Shown: positions 1 through 13,100 of the stretch, in pieces
Layout: each line of letters begins with the position of its first letter
Position numbering within the stretch: the stretch's first letter is position 1
Assembly: GCA_958496175.1 (NCBI GenBank)
Contig: OY292280.1
Location: forward strand, 6,510,001-6,574,000
Origin: Sisyra terminalis
Lineage: Eukaryota; Arthropoda; Insecta; Neuroptera; Sisyridae
DNA length: 64,000 nt
Direction: 5' to 3'
Notes under the pieces: model-generated
Told to the model about the DNA's origin: nothing
The model's input: the letters and a program-made list of their open reading frames with translations, nothing else
The model's database searches: none
Made by a program: the position numbers and the translations under genes

Positions 1-1640
1 GTGGCTGCTGACATAATCACTTATACCAACGAAAATTCGATCAAAACAAAAAAACAATCGATCATTTTTCGACTATTCAAATCGACGGTTAGAAAATAAA
101 TTACCTTTTTGTAAGAAGAGAAATTTGGTTTATAAAAATGGCGATGGATGCTACCTGGGAGATGCAATTAAATTATGAAAACGCCGGCGCCAAGCATTAA
201 GTGTCAGCACTGGCATTTACAGTTTCTATTTATATGGCTGACCACAAATACCGTACCCTAACAGGGGCCATCCATAAGTCTTAACAGATGTCATAGTTTG
301 TGGCATTTTTCTGACGTTTCATAGAACTTTAAACAAATGACTATCGAGGTTATGTCTTGGCGTTATTTTTTTGTTTTCCAGTGATACCAATAAGACCTTA
401 AAGACTTCCACATCGTTAAAGTTGGCACCGCAAATATGCTTGAGGATTTATTGATCACGTTATACACGAACCAAGTGTTAGATTTATAAGCTTTGATTAG
501 TAGATTGGAGTGTTATGAGAAGAGATCTTAGATCGCTTGGATTTTTGATCTTCTTTGTTCCAACCCAAACTGGCTATACCCATCTTAGTCTTGCCGAAGA
601 CTTGATCATCATCAAGGAAATATGAGTGAAGAATAATCCAATCGGCTCTTTTCATATTTTCATCCACAACTCAACAACTTGGAACAAGCATAAGTTGGAA
701 CTTAGCCAGCCAACAGTTTCATCCCCCCGCTGTGATTCGGTGGTGGAAAATTGTGGAAAACCAAAAAGGGTGAAAAGAAAATTCAAGTTTGGTCATCATG
801 TGGTGCATGCGGGTAAAATGAAACGGTTTTTTTTCGTCTGGAACAAGATGGCCAGTAGAATATTGTATGAGAAGAACTAAGAGAGAAAACCGGCGTTGTT
901 GAAGAGGTTGGAGTATGTAGGTGTTAGAAAATATTTATTATGCATAATTTTATTTTATGGCAATGAGAAGGCTTGAGAAAGACCATTCTTTCGTTCGAAC
1001 AATCGCTACGTTTGTTGCCATGGTTCTTCAGTAGCGTGGATACCTCGAAGGCCTTTCAGCCCCAATCGACCAATTCATTAAGGGGCAAAACGACAAAAAA
1101 TCAAATCTTATTGATAAGCCAACAATTTACTCCAACCATGCACCTTAAAACCTCTACCTTTCTTTTTCTGATTGTTGAAAACTCCCACTGACATTCCTCA
1201 TGTCTTCAGCTACAAAAGCGTAAAACCCAAACTTCAATTTCGAACATTTTTCCAGCCCAACTTTCCTCGACAAAGATCAAAAATATTATAACAAGAACGT
1301 TAAATTTATTTGTTTCATTTTTTTTTTTTGAAATACTTTACATGCAAAGTTGTGTTGGTATATATAATGACGCTTTTCAATTCCAAGAAAGTCCATGATC
1401 TACGATGTATTGTACACTTGATTTCAATAACTATTTTTCTTTTAATCTTTTAAAGGGTTTTGTAATGAACTTATATACAAAGTTAACACTATACAGCTGC
1501 AAAATGCATTTTTCCTCTCTCCCAAACCCTATTAAGTCTTCTTCCTTCTCATTTCTTCTGGAAAATATAACAAAAACCAATTCCATTCAATGAATGAATA
1601 CTTTCATGTACCAAAAGTTCCGTTTTAAATAAATTAAATT
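1..1640. other. Unexplained left-edge sequence, no supported gene
   Basis: No gene could be supported here. Positions 300-1300 are richer in GC than the surroundings and hold small open frames (626-880, 973-1191), but every frame is interrupted and I recognise none of the products. It could be a decayed gene copy or an old element. A short plus-strand open frame at 138-202 starts with ATG and has no recognisable product. Confidence 0.4.
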
Positions 1641-2447
1641 AAAAATTATGCTTCTAATATTAAGGTACTAAATTAATTTTTGCTGAATATGCAAACAAAG
1701 TATTCCTTTTAGTAGCAAAATAATGACAATAACTATAGCCAGGCACATTTTATTGCAAAGGCGATCTATGCGGCAAACAATGGAGACAATTTGTCATTAA
1801 CCTGGTTAATTTTCGTTACTTTTTTCAAGTTTAATTATACAGCATAAACTCACTAATCCGGCTCACTAATCGATAGATCGGCACGTCCAATAATCCGGCA
1901 CCCTCCGCCCACGCTTCCTTCGCCCCTCTATACTTGTGCATACATTTATTCCTTCTATGAATGTTTTATTTTATTCATTACCTACAACTTTTTCAATATA
2001 ATCCTGTAATCTGTCCATTTTAACATTAAATTAAAAATTATGCTTCTAATATTAAGGTATAAAATTAATTTTTGCTGAATATGTAAATAAAGTATTCCTT
2101 TTGGTTGAAAAACAATGACAATAAATTTAGTCAGGAACATTTTATTGCATGAACGATTTATGCAGCTAACAATGGAGACAATTTGTCATTAGCTGGTTGA
2201 TTTTCGTTACTTTTTTCAAGTTTGATTATTATAATCTCACTAATCCGGCACTTCGATAGATCGGCACGTCCAATAATCCGGCCACGCTTCCTTTGCCCCT
2301 CTATACCTGTACATAAATTAATTCCTTCTCTGATTGGTTTATTTTATTCATTACCTATGACTTTTTCATAATCCTGAAATCTGAACATTCCAATAATCCG
2401 GTACCCTCCAGTTTTTAATAGAGCCGGATTAGTGAGATTACACTGTA
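1641..2447. repeat. Tandem duplication, 392-bp period, each copy ending in a pogo-like MITE
   Basis: The segment beginning AAAAATTATGCTTCTAATAT at 1641 recurs at 2033, giving a period of 392 bp. Each copy runs through about 200 bp of unique sequence into a copy of the pogo-like MITE described at 19753. The first MITE copy (about 1837-2015) is decayed and lacks its right end. The second (about 2228-2446) is nearly complete, including the right terminal repeat ending ATTACACTG. The two halves have diverged clearly, so the duplication is old. Confidence 0.75.
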
Positions 2448-2653
2448 TTTTACAACGTTAAAGAATCAAATATATTTTGCCCAGTTAAAAAAAGGCATTT
2501 AGACTCATTTTTGAATCATTTAAATTAATATGGACTTTCAATGGATTTTTGAAATTATAATTGTCTTGTGGCGTTATAAAAAAATGATCAGATTGATTAT
2601 TTAATAAAAGATTATTTAAACATTCATTTTTAGTATAAAACAATCGGTATAAG

Positions 2654-2882
2654 GGCTCAAGTGAACTTTAACACACCCACAACCTGACAACATTGCATTT
2701 TCGACTTTGTTTTTAATTTAATTCGCGATATTTTTTTTTTGTTATTTCAATTCTATTATGGTATAATTCTCTCTTTTGTGATTAAATTTTCATTATGACC
2801 GATTTAATTGCGAATAAAATTAAAAAAATAGTCGAAAATTCAACGTTGCCAGATTGTGGGTGTGCTAAAGTACACATGAGCC
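2654..2882. mobile_element. Palindromic MITE, family B (GGCTCAAGTG ends)
   Basis: This is a near-complete palindrome of about 229 bp. The left end reads GGCTCAAGTG and the right end reads CACATGAGCC. The arms carry the family hallmarks ACACCCACAA, AACGTTGCATTTTCGACTTT and ATTCGCGA with their complements. There is no coding capacity. The same family occurs at 4150, 10557, 10881, 11563, 58089, 58642, 61637 and 62443. A direct repeat of about 46 bp (2596-2645 and 2886-2932) flanks this copy. Confidence 0.8.
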
Positions 2883-4032
2883 GAATTTTTAATAAAAGAT
2901 TATTTAAACATTAATTTTTAGTATAAAACAATCAATACACGAAAAAAGATCTTCTGTATTTGAGATTTGCGCATCTAAGTCTTGATTACTTTTTAATAAA
3001 TATAAAAAATAATTATTTACTTCAGGTAAATACATCTTTTTGTTAATTATGAATCATTCAACACCAATTACAACCGTTTGTATGTCTAAGACTGTGCCTT
3101 TTCAGCTTAAATATATGTCAATTTTTTTGAACATGCATGTATGTGTGTTTGCCTATACTATATGTTAATTCAAGGAACGAGGGATAGATGGAAAAGTAAA
3201 ACAAATTGTCTCTTTTTCTATAACTATAGACAAAAAAATCGCTATATTTATAAATATAATATGTACGTACAATATTAAACTTTTATATTCAACAAATTTC
3301 ACTTAATAAAGCTTTACGTTTGTAAAGAAATTAAATAATTCAATATAAATCATTTGTACTTTGGTTTATTTTAAAAAATACTTGAACTAAATTTTCTAAA
3401 ATATTGCTTTTTCTATATTTTTTATCATATGACTGAGTTTAAATGGCAGTCAACGTACAATCTAATCTATGGAATGTATGATCATAAAATTTGTTATTCG
3501 TTAAAGGTTGGAAAAGTCAACTTTGAGAATTCATTTCCACGTTAATCTTTAAGTGGGTAAAAATAAAGTACTAAGTGCAACCGAACGAGTAGTTAAATCA
3601 ACTAATATACTTGTACCTTTTAAACTTAGACCATACAATACAATAACCCTTCATAATCACAAATGGTGGTTCACAAATGATGACGTCATATAGTGTGATC
3701 AAGAAACATCACTGATTCCGATAGTCATCGATGTATTTCGATCACATAACATCAATTGCATTAGTGCATGTATTGCATGGTGTAAGAAATTGATTCATTT
3801 GTAATATGGCGAACGGAAAAAAAACCAGGACAGATTTCATGCGAGGAAAACCGTGAAAAGTGGCACTCTACCAAGGGCGAATAGTAAACACTTTAACGAA
3901 AATTTGATTCAATGATTTAATATTGAAAATATTGATTAAATTTAAAATATTTACAAATTATTTGTAAAAAAATGCATCTACCAAAGGTGATGACTGGTAT
4001 CACTAGTAATGGGGGAACAATATGCCCTGCGT
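2883..4032. other. AT-rich intergenic sequence downstream of NAPRT
   Basis: I see no gene or clear element beyond the flanking repeat that ends near 2932. The interval lies 3' of the NAPRT stop codon on the minus strand and should contain its 3' UTR and polyadenylation site, which I could not place with confidence. A perfect CRE-type palindrome TGACGTCA lies near 3680, with no further support for function. Confidence 0.4.
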
Positions 4033-4110
4033 TTATGATAATTCTCCAATTGGTGCATTTTCTAGCCATAAGTCGTGCAAAAAGTTGTACAAACCATCAC
4101 TGACAGCCAC
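4033..4110 (-). CDS. NAPRT: NAPRT terminal exon (26 codons with stop)
   Basis: This exon is too short and too isolated to show as an open frame. After the acceptor TTTTAG at 4111-4116 it encodes [20 protein letters not shown] and then IGELS and a stop, which I recognise as the usual insect NAPRT carboxyl end. It joins in phase to exon 8 at the donor AAG/GTAAAT (exon 8 ends at 4895). Read-through of that donor would instead give a shorter unconserved tail ending ICEH at 4856, which I take to be intron. Confidence 0.88.
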   Translation of the reverse strand: MAVSDGLYNFLHDLWLENAPIGELS

Positions 4111-7100
4111 CTAAAACAAATACTCAAATTAAAAATTGTAACATTGACCGGCTCAAGTGTACTTTAGCACACCCTCAATCTGGCAACGTTGCATTTTCGA
4201 CTCTATTTTTAATTTAATTCGCGATATTTTTGTTTATTCAATTCTAATATGGTATAATCCTTTCTTTTGTGGCTAAATTTTCATTATGGACCGATTTAAT
4301 CGCGAATTAAATTAAAAACAAAGTCGAAAATGCAACATTGCCAGATTGTGGGTGTGCTAAAGTACACATGAGCCTATTGACCATTCTAGACGTTTTACGT
4401 TAATTATTTTGGGGTTCATCATTTGAGTACAAAGACTACTGGTTAACATATAAAATTTCATTATGAACATTAAGTTGTGCATTAAAACTTTTTAGAGATA
4501 GGATTTCTTTTTGAGAAAAGTCCTCGATATATCGATGTATCGTTCATCTTCGATGTTCTTAACATCGATGTTTCACTTTTAAAAATATCAATGTCTGCAT
4601 CCGTAATTGATATTGGGACTTGGAGATTGTTGCATTAGTCTTCACAGATCTGGGTAACCGACGAAATATTTACCTTGTACGGTGTGGGATTTAAGTTGTG
4701 CATTAAAACTTTTTAGAGATAGGATTTCTTTTTGAGAAAAGCCCTCGATATATCGATATATCGTTCATCTTCGATGTTCTTAACATCGATGTTTCACTTT
4801 TAAAAATAGCAATGTCTGCATCCGTAATTGATATTGGGACTTGGAGATTGTTGCATTAGTGTTCACAGATATGGGTAACCGACGAAATATTTACCTTGTA
4901 CGGTGTGGGATTTAAGTTGCGCTTTATGTCGGTTCGGATTGTTTTGAGCGAAGCCTGGACCTTGTCCCGGATTTGTTCCAGACTAACCCGGGGTTGCACA
5001 ACACGTCCGTGTTGCCAGTAGATTTTGTGGAGTCGTTCTACTTTTGTGGGAATAACATAGGCCCGTTTGGATTCTTCGAATGGATGGCGACAAAGGACTC
5101 TTTGGCCGACTTCTGGTCGTGGTTCAACTGAACGTTGCAATAAGTCGATCAAAGCATGACCACTGACACTGTACAACCGGTAGCATTCTTTTCTGCCCGG
5201 CATTGTCACTTTGTCAACCTCTTGACTTAACTTTATTCTTGGTTGGTCGTTGATTTCCACCATTTTATAAACACAGCCGAGAGCAGGTTGTCGTTGACAA
5301 GTGACCAAATGGGTACCTGTAAAATACATATAGATTAAGATTGACTGGGATTGGATATTGATCACGTCGGATTACCGATTCCGAAACAATCAATTTCATG
5401 TCCTTGTTCGTTTAAACTCAAAATCGTGTCCTCATTGATATCGTTGGATGCAATAATTGTCAGATTGGCAAACCATGGTAGATTGTAAACTTCAGCTATT
5501 TGTCGAAAGTGTTGCCGGGCAATGGTGGACAGGTAGGCCAAATCTCCGCTATCAATCCGGATTCCGATTGCTCGATAACCCAAATCGTTCAAGGCTAATG
5601 CCACTGAACAAAAGTTCAACAAACCACTCCTAGATAACAAACAATCAGAAAATATTCTTGCAAAATCACCCAAATTTCAAGAATATATAACACAGAATTC
5701 AAAAAAAAACAGGCATCTCTTTTAGAAAATCAAAATTTACGCTTTACCACCAATCACTCCAAAGTTGAGATGTGCTTTTTGATTTTCCCCGAAACTAAGC
5801 TGTTCAAGCTACATGTAAGCGAAACAGTAAGCGGAACAATTTTCTGCTACTTGTGTGCTTTTCCCATAGCCAAATCAAGAGCTTCTCAGAAACGCAACAG
5901 ACAACCTTTCTTAAACTACAGTTTAGTAGTATCCTACAGTTTAGCCTATCTCCTACGGAAATTTCCTGCTATAATTCCCAGTGTATCAGTGACGACTCAT
6001 ATCAAAGGAGGCATCGCAGTAACGGTAGTATCATCACTTCTAACTGTATTTTTTCCATACTGTACCGTACCTCTTACCCATACTTCCATCCTGCACTAGG
6101 AGTCTCGACTCTGAAAAGTCCAAACTTCCGATTGATTTTATACCTCCATGATTAATTTATATAATTTGTAATATAAATTTTGTATAAGTAGTCAAATGTG
6201 TATATAAATATTATACAGAGTGTACCAACTGTGTATACATACAGTATCTATGTATAAATAGCCAAGTTAATCTTTTATTTGAAAACCAGTAACTTTCCGT
6301 GAAATATTCACTGCCTAACACAACTGACAAATGGCTAAAATTAGCAATTGAATCGAAATGACAATTGAAACTAATGACATGATAATTCAAATTTGAGAGA
6401 ATTATTATAATTGTATTTCACCAAAATGGATGTGTTTATAATTACATATTCTTTGCTGCAACTCCTACGTTTGCTTATTATGTATTTGTATATTAAAAAG
6501 TAAATATATTTATAATTGTATCATATTTAAGTTATCAAAAAACAATTATAACGGATGTGCCAGTTCAGACATTACCGAAGAGGCTATGGGAGTGGATTGA
6601 AAACATCTTCATAATTATACCAAGGAAGTATAACTTCTCACGAAAGTACCTACATAAATATTAGACTGGGTAAAAAAAAATATACTATTGTTTTTTTTTT
6701 TTTTTTGGAAAGTATATCGAAAATATTGTTCAAGGTGACAAAAAAAAAATATCGCGAAGATTTAAGCTCCTAATTTTAATATTAAGAGGTCCATCATCTT
6801 TACTTTCGATTTTTTATTTGTGCTTTCATTTTTGCGTCAATGCTGTCAAACTATCAAGGTAAGAAAATTCATCTGCACATTTATTTATATAAAATTAAAA
6901 TCTCTAGAAAAAACGTCTCTTGGAAAATTTTTGCCAGACACACCGTTTCCGAATAATCAAGCTTCAGACATTGATATAATTTTTAGATTTATCTTCTTTA
7001 TTTTGGAATTTTGTAACTAACGAACAAATAAATATATAGAAATGAACAATATAGATTCTTGAAGAAAATTTAATGCTCTACAAAAAAGGTCTCGTAATGT

Positions 7101-10100
7101 TTTTACATAAAATCACTGGTTCAAAATTGGTTCAACAACGAAAAAAACAATAATTTAATATTTCCTTCAACTTTAATTGTGAATAATTTTTGAAAAAGTG
7201 ATTTTATGTAAAAACGTTACGAGACCATTTTTGTAGAGCTTTAAATTCTCTTCAAGAATCTATAATGTTCATTTCTATATATTTATTTGTCCGTTAGTTA
7301 CAAAATTTCAAAATAAAGAAGATAAATCTAAAAATTATATCAATGTTTAAAGCTTGATTATTCGGAAACGGCGTATCTGACAAAAAATTTCCAAGAGATG
7401 TTTTTTGTAGGAAATTTAATTTTTTATAAATATATGTACAGATGAATTTTTTTACCTTGATAGTTTGACAGCATTGACGCAAAAATGAAAGCACAAATAA
7501 AAAATCGAAAGTAAAGATGATAGACCTCTTAATATTAATATTAAGGGCTCAAACCTTCCCAATATTTTTTTTTTGTCACCTTGAACAATAATTTCGATAT
7601 ACTTTAAAAATAAAAACAATAGTTGATTTTTTTGGCCCAGTCAAATGAATAAGTACACCGTTTTTCTTAATAGAATCATAAAAATTGGTTTTAAAACCTG
7701 GTTATATTATTGTTTTATAGTTTCATATTACTTATGTGTAATAAAATGAACCATTTAGCTGATCCATAGGAAAAACTTTTTAGTTATATTTTTATAATTT
7801 TAGTAGATCTTCTTTTAACTTATGTATCCCAAACTTTTCGAATCCGAAAACTCTAATTCAAGTGATAACAATAATTTGCACTAACAAATCGGAGGCCAAA
7901 GTTCTTGGTGCTTCCGTTCATGTAAAACATTTTAGGGATATATGAACCGTTTATTTTGAAAGTGAGTTAAGTCCATTTCCAGAACAATCCCTATAGTGTT
8001 ATCATTTTTAACCATAGGAACATAAGAGACTAAGGAGGAGGGAATAATTGGCGTTTTTGTTAACAACGCAATTTCTGAAAACTTAGCAGTTAAATAATTA
8101 ACATACTTTGTTTTAGTTACAAGAAAAAAAATTACCATATAGACCGTTTTTGAAATGGACTTACGCCACTTTCAAAATAAACGAGTCATATATTCAATTG
8201 ATCCAAATATCAAGGATAACTTTTTACGCATATGTAGTACCTAAGATATTGGGGATAACGAATTTTGAAACTGAAATTATTGGAAAGACCCTACTGTAAC
8301 GATTGCTGAGGTTCGCCCAGTTTCTTGGTCTTAACTAGGTGAAGTAAGGATTCAGGAAGCATAAGCCCTGAGGGTACAATGTTGATGTTAAACTAATTTA
8401 ATCGTGGAAAACCCAACTAAATAAATATAAGATGAGATTAACGAAGCTTGTTAAAGTCTCCTAGTTCTAGTCTCCTTTGCTTCCATTAACGAGTCGCCAC
8501 TGGTATGTATCTTCATACTTATGTTAGAAGTACGAAGTATGTATCTACAAGCACATAAACAGCACATGGAATCTATAGTACCTCCTAGAATATTCTAGAA
8601 CAGTGTTAGAATGTTTTCTCCCTCATTTAAAACTTAGATTAGGTATTAGTAGGTGTTGGAATGTTTGGTAAGTGTTGGTGTGTGTGAGATAAGCAGCTAT
8701 CCGTTGCATTTCTATAGGTAACAAAAAAATGAAATAGGAGTATATTGTTGGAACGAAATAGAGTTCCGTTTTCGGGATTGTATTCTGGGATGAATGCTAA
8801 GGGGTAGATTAAGTGGTGAGTACCTCCAAGAGCGGTCAGTAGGACACGCTGGTGGCTGGAGGTCCGTCGTTGTACAGATATTGTCTTCGTAGGCAGAAAA
8901 CACGCGTTCATTGTTCGATCGAATTGGAGTGGAGGCGGAGGCCTCGCCATGGGGCAACTGAGTGATTGGTGGCAGTGGATGGGAATACCTCTTAACGTCA
9001 TATGTGTCCACCAGCGCCATGAATCCATCAGGAAAAGCGATCGCAAATGATATCAATGCCGCTAGTTCGCCGTCGGAAGCCTCAGTACCAACGACTTTGA
9101 ACAGCGGTGTCAATTTGCATCGCCAGTCTGTTGCCAACTGTTGCAAGTTGTGCCGCTGTCCAGTGTTCTTGTCAACCAATTCGGAGCTTTGCAACTCGGA
9201 AAAGCTGGTGAATGATGTGATGTAGGCGTGGGCATGTGTGCCACGCACTGGAATGTTGAACAGTTTTCCGGCTAATACGTTGCTAGTGCCATCGAAGCCT
9301 CCTGGAAGCCAGAAAAAATACGTCAATGCGTGTTTATGAGAAAAGTTTCTTTTCGATTTTCCGTGCCAACTAGTGCCAGGTGACCCCGAAAGTTTAAGTG
9401 GCGTCCAGAAAGGATGGAAGGGTGCGATAAATACCAACCGGTGCCTGTCACGGATATCGGTATCAGTCGATATAGCGTCTATTGTAACACGCTTCTGCTA
9501 GAATTCCATTTCAGGTGATTCGAGGTCGATTGAGGCGGAATAATGGAAAATTCATCATCACGCCACAATTTTCCACGTGATTAATGTCAGAAGAGTGTAA
9601 TGGCTTTGGCCTAGTTTCGAGTTTCGCTACGGATGCATCACTTTTTCCCATACATACCAATGTAGGAATACTTTGATGCTGACAATCCGCCATCGGGACC
9701 CTGAGCACGACGTAGTCCAAATTCCAAAAGCCGTAAATTATGACCAGCCGCAATCCGATACCGGGCTGCATTTGTCGCCATCAAACTAAATTTAAAACCA
9801 CAAACTTTCTAATTAACTATTCAAATGATATTCCACCATTTTCATAAATCAGGTTTCCCAAATCACTTTTCTTTGTAGTCGCATGACTCTAGTTTTACCA
9901 AGCATTTTGGCTTGTTTTTAAATTTACAAAATATTATCATTTCAGAGTAAATAATCGGGGAACCTGATCCGATGAAATGAACCAAATACCTGGCGTAGTT
10001 GACTAAATTTAGCAAAGTAGTTTCTAGCAGTTGAACTATGATTAGTGGACCTTCCACTCGCAGTAAAGGCACTCTAGATCGAAAACCAATTCAATTATTT

Positions 10101-13100
10101 GGCAAATTCGTAACCAATTTAACACCTACCTAGGAAATACAACGGTTCCTTCTTCCACCGCATAAATCGTTACATCTTTCGCGGTCAACTCACGTAAAAA
10201 ATTAAAAAAGTCCGGTTGAACTTTCGGGCCCAAAGTTTCTTTTAAGTAAGCTATATCTGAAAAAAAATAATACACCTTTTTAACCCTTACCACTCCCGAG
10301 AATTTTTCATATGAAATTTTAGCAAATCCAAGCATTAAATTGCAAAAATATTAGAAAAAATTGAAAAAAAAAATGGCCAGTGAAAAAATTAATAAAAAGT
10401 TTTAATTAAGTTTAAGAATTATATATTTATTGTCATATAAATTTGTTAATCGGCGACATCGGAGTTGTTTGAATATTCTCTATGTCACCAACGGAGTTAT
10501 AAGGGTTAATAAAAAGAAATTTATTTGAATTACAACTCAGTTTCAATATATAATTAGGCTCAAGTGTACTTTAGCACACCCACAATCTGGCAACGTTGCA
10601 TTTTCGACTTTGTTTTTAATTTAATTCGCGATATTTTTGATGATTTAATTCTAATATGGTATAATTCTTTATTTTGTGGCTAAATTTTCATTATGGACCG
10701 ATTTAATCGCGAATTTAATTTAAAACAAAATCGAGAATGCAACATTGCCAGATTGCCAGACTTTCAATGGATTTTTGAAATTATAACTGTCTAGTGGCGT
10801 TATAAAAAAAAAGATCAGATTGATTTTTTAATAAAAGATTATTTTAACATTCATTTTTAGTATAAAACAATCGGTATAAAGGCTCAAGTGTACTTTAGCA
10901 CACCCACAATCTAACAATGTTGCATTTTCGACTTTGTTTTTAATTTAATTCGCGATATTTTTGATGATTTATTTTTAATATAGTATAATTCTCTCTTTTG
11001 TGGGTGAATTTTCATTATGGACCTATTTAACCGCGAATTAAATTAAAAACAAAGTTGAAAATGCAACATTGCCTAATTGTGGGTGTACCAAAGAACACAA
11101 GAGCCAAAATTTGGCCAGAAAAGAGAAACCATATAAACCGTTATACCATATTAGAATTGACCACCAGATTAGAATGAAAAACAAAGGAGAAAATGCAACG
11201 TTGCCAGATTCGACGGTTCTAAATGGAACATGAGCCCAATGTTGCATAATTTACCACGTAATTTACCAACTTTTATATAAGGGTGGGACCATTTGTTTGT
11301 CAAACCGGAACACTGGAACCAATGCTGGAACACATTGGACCACTGTTTCCAACATTGGTGCCAGTGTTCCGGTTTGACAAACAAATAGTCCCACCCTTAT
11401 ATAAAAGCAGCTAAATTACGTGGTAAATTATGCAACATTGGGCTCATGTTCCTTTTAGAACCGTCGAATCTGGCAACGTTGCATTTTCTCCTTTGTTTTT
11501 CATTCTAATCTGGTGGTCAATTCTAATATGGTATAATTTTCTCTTTTCTGGCTAAATTTTTAGACTCATGTGTACTTTAGCACACCCACAATCTGGCAAC
11601 GTTGCATTTTCGACATTGTTTTTAATTTAATTTGCGATATTTTTGTTACTTCAATTCTAATATGGTATAATTCTCTCTTTTGTGGGTAAATTTTCATTGT
11701 GGAGCAATTTAATCGCGAATTAAATTTAAAACAAAGTCGAAATTGCAACATTGCCAGATTGTGGGTGTGCTAAAGTCCACATGAGCCATAATTATAAATG
11801 GGTAATATAATTAAACAATTACGATTGTATTTAATTTTTACTCCGTCGCTTTTAAGTACAAGCTGTAGGTATACACAATTGACTATTTAGGCAAACTGCA
11901 ATACATATGCTGTACTGTATATGTTTATGACTTACATCTACTTCTATATAGTAAATGTTTTCGATAACTATTTTTCGAACAGGTTACCCATGCTGTATTG
12001 ATAAACATTTAATTCATTTATTCAAGATACAAATTTGTATAACTAGTCAATTGTGTATAATATTGTGAAACACTATACAGTAGCTATGCATAAATAGCAA
12101 ATTTGGCTCATGTCCCTTTTAACGATATTAATATCTGGTAACGTTGCATTTTCTATTTTGTTTATAAATTTTATTTTTTTAAGGATATTGACCAACTTAA
12201 AAGGGACAATAGTCCATTTTCCTTGGCACTATGAAATTAGTGAGCAATGTGTATTTTCTTCTTTTAATAATTCACTTCCGACCAGAAAACACATGCAAAT
12301 TGTATCCCCTGCAATACTTTTCGATAAATAAATTTCCCACATATTTTATTTAAAAAAATCATCCTTTTTTAAAATGGTGAAATAGCAAAGTTCACGCTCA
12401 AACAATATTTCAAAGCGTATAATTATACTCTTGGAATTATCATTTCGATTGGCTTTTGTTGTTTAGAAAAAAAAAAATGAAGTCTAGAAAAACATTTGCA
12501 ACATAATAATTTCAAACATTTGTGGAACTTATACATAGTTTATTAATTTAGATTGATATTTTTAATTTATTCTCTTAGGTTTTATTTACTTAGATAATAA
12601 GCGAAATGAAATAGAATTTGATAAGAGTTTATGTATGTATTATAGTTACTATCGACTCATAGTCGTAGCAAGTAAGACCGATTAGAAAGGGGGGTCGATA
12701 AAAAGTAATTTTTTATGTATAAAATTAAACTTGAAAAGTTATTATTTTTTTAATAAGAGTTATACGACTGACTTTGGAGTGATTTTTATTAAAGTAATAT
12801 AGCAAATATTCTCTGGTCTTGGATTACTTTAACAAGAATTCGAAGATCTACCTTACAAAAAAAAAATATTTTTATCAATTTATTAAATAAAAAATCCAAC
12901 GTTGCCAGATTTGATGGTTCTAAAAGGGATAAGAGGCCTTAAACTTCATTGGAATGGATGGAGAAAGATTTGGGTGACGGGTTAAAAGAAATTTGGGAAA
13001 GATCAAAGTAATTAAGATAGCATAAAGCTCGTATATCTTTTTGGATACGCTCATGGCTGAATATAATAAATGTTTATTTTAAATAATTTTTCTTCTATAG

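Noticed and set aside
4856..4894. NAPRT ending in the tail [11 protein letters not shown]
   Set aside because: This is read-through past a good donor. The conserved insect carboxyl end lies in phase at 4110-4033.
5770..6155. Overlapping plus-strand frames of 109 and 100 codons in the NAPRT intron
   Set aside because: Two frames are open over the same DNA, neither product is recognised, and there is no splice or neighbour support.
6820..7494. Near-identical 66-codon frames on opposite strands, with a third at 25564-25764
   Set aside because: They are the two arms of the family-D palindrome and its second copy. The protein resembles nothing, and frames are equally open on both strands because the arms mirror each other.
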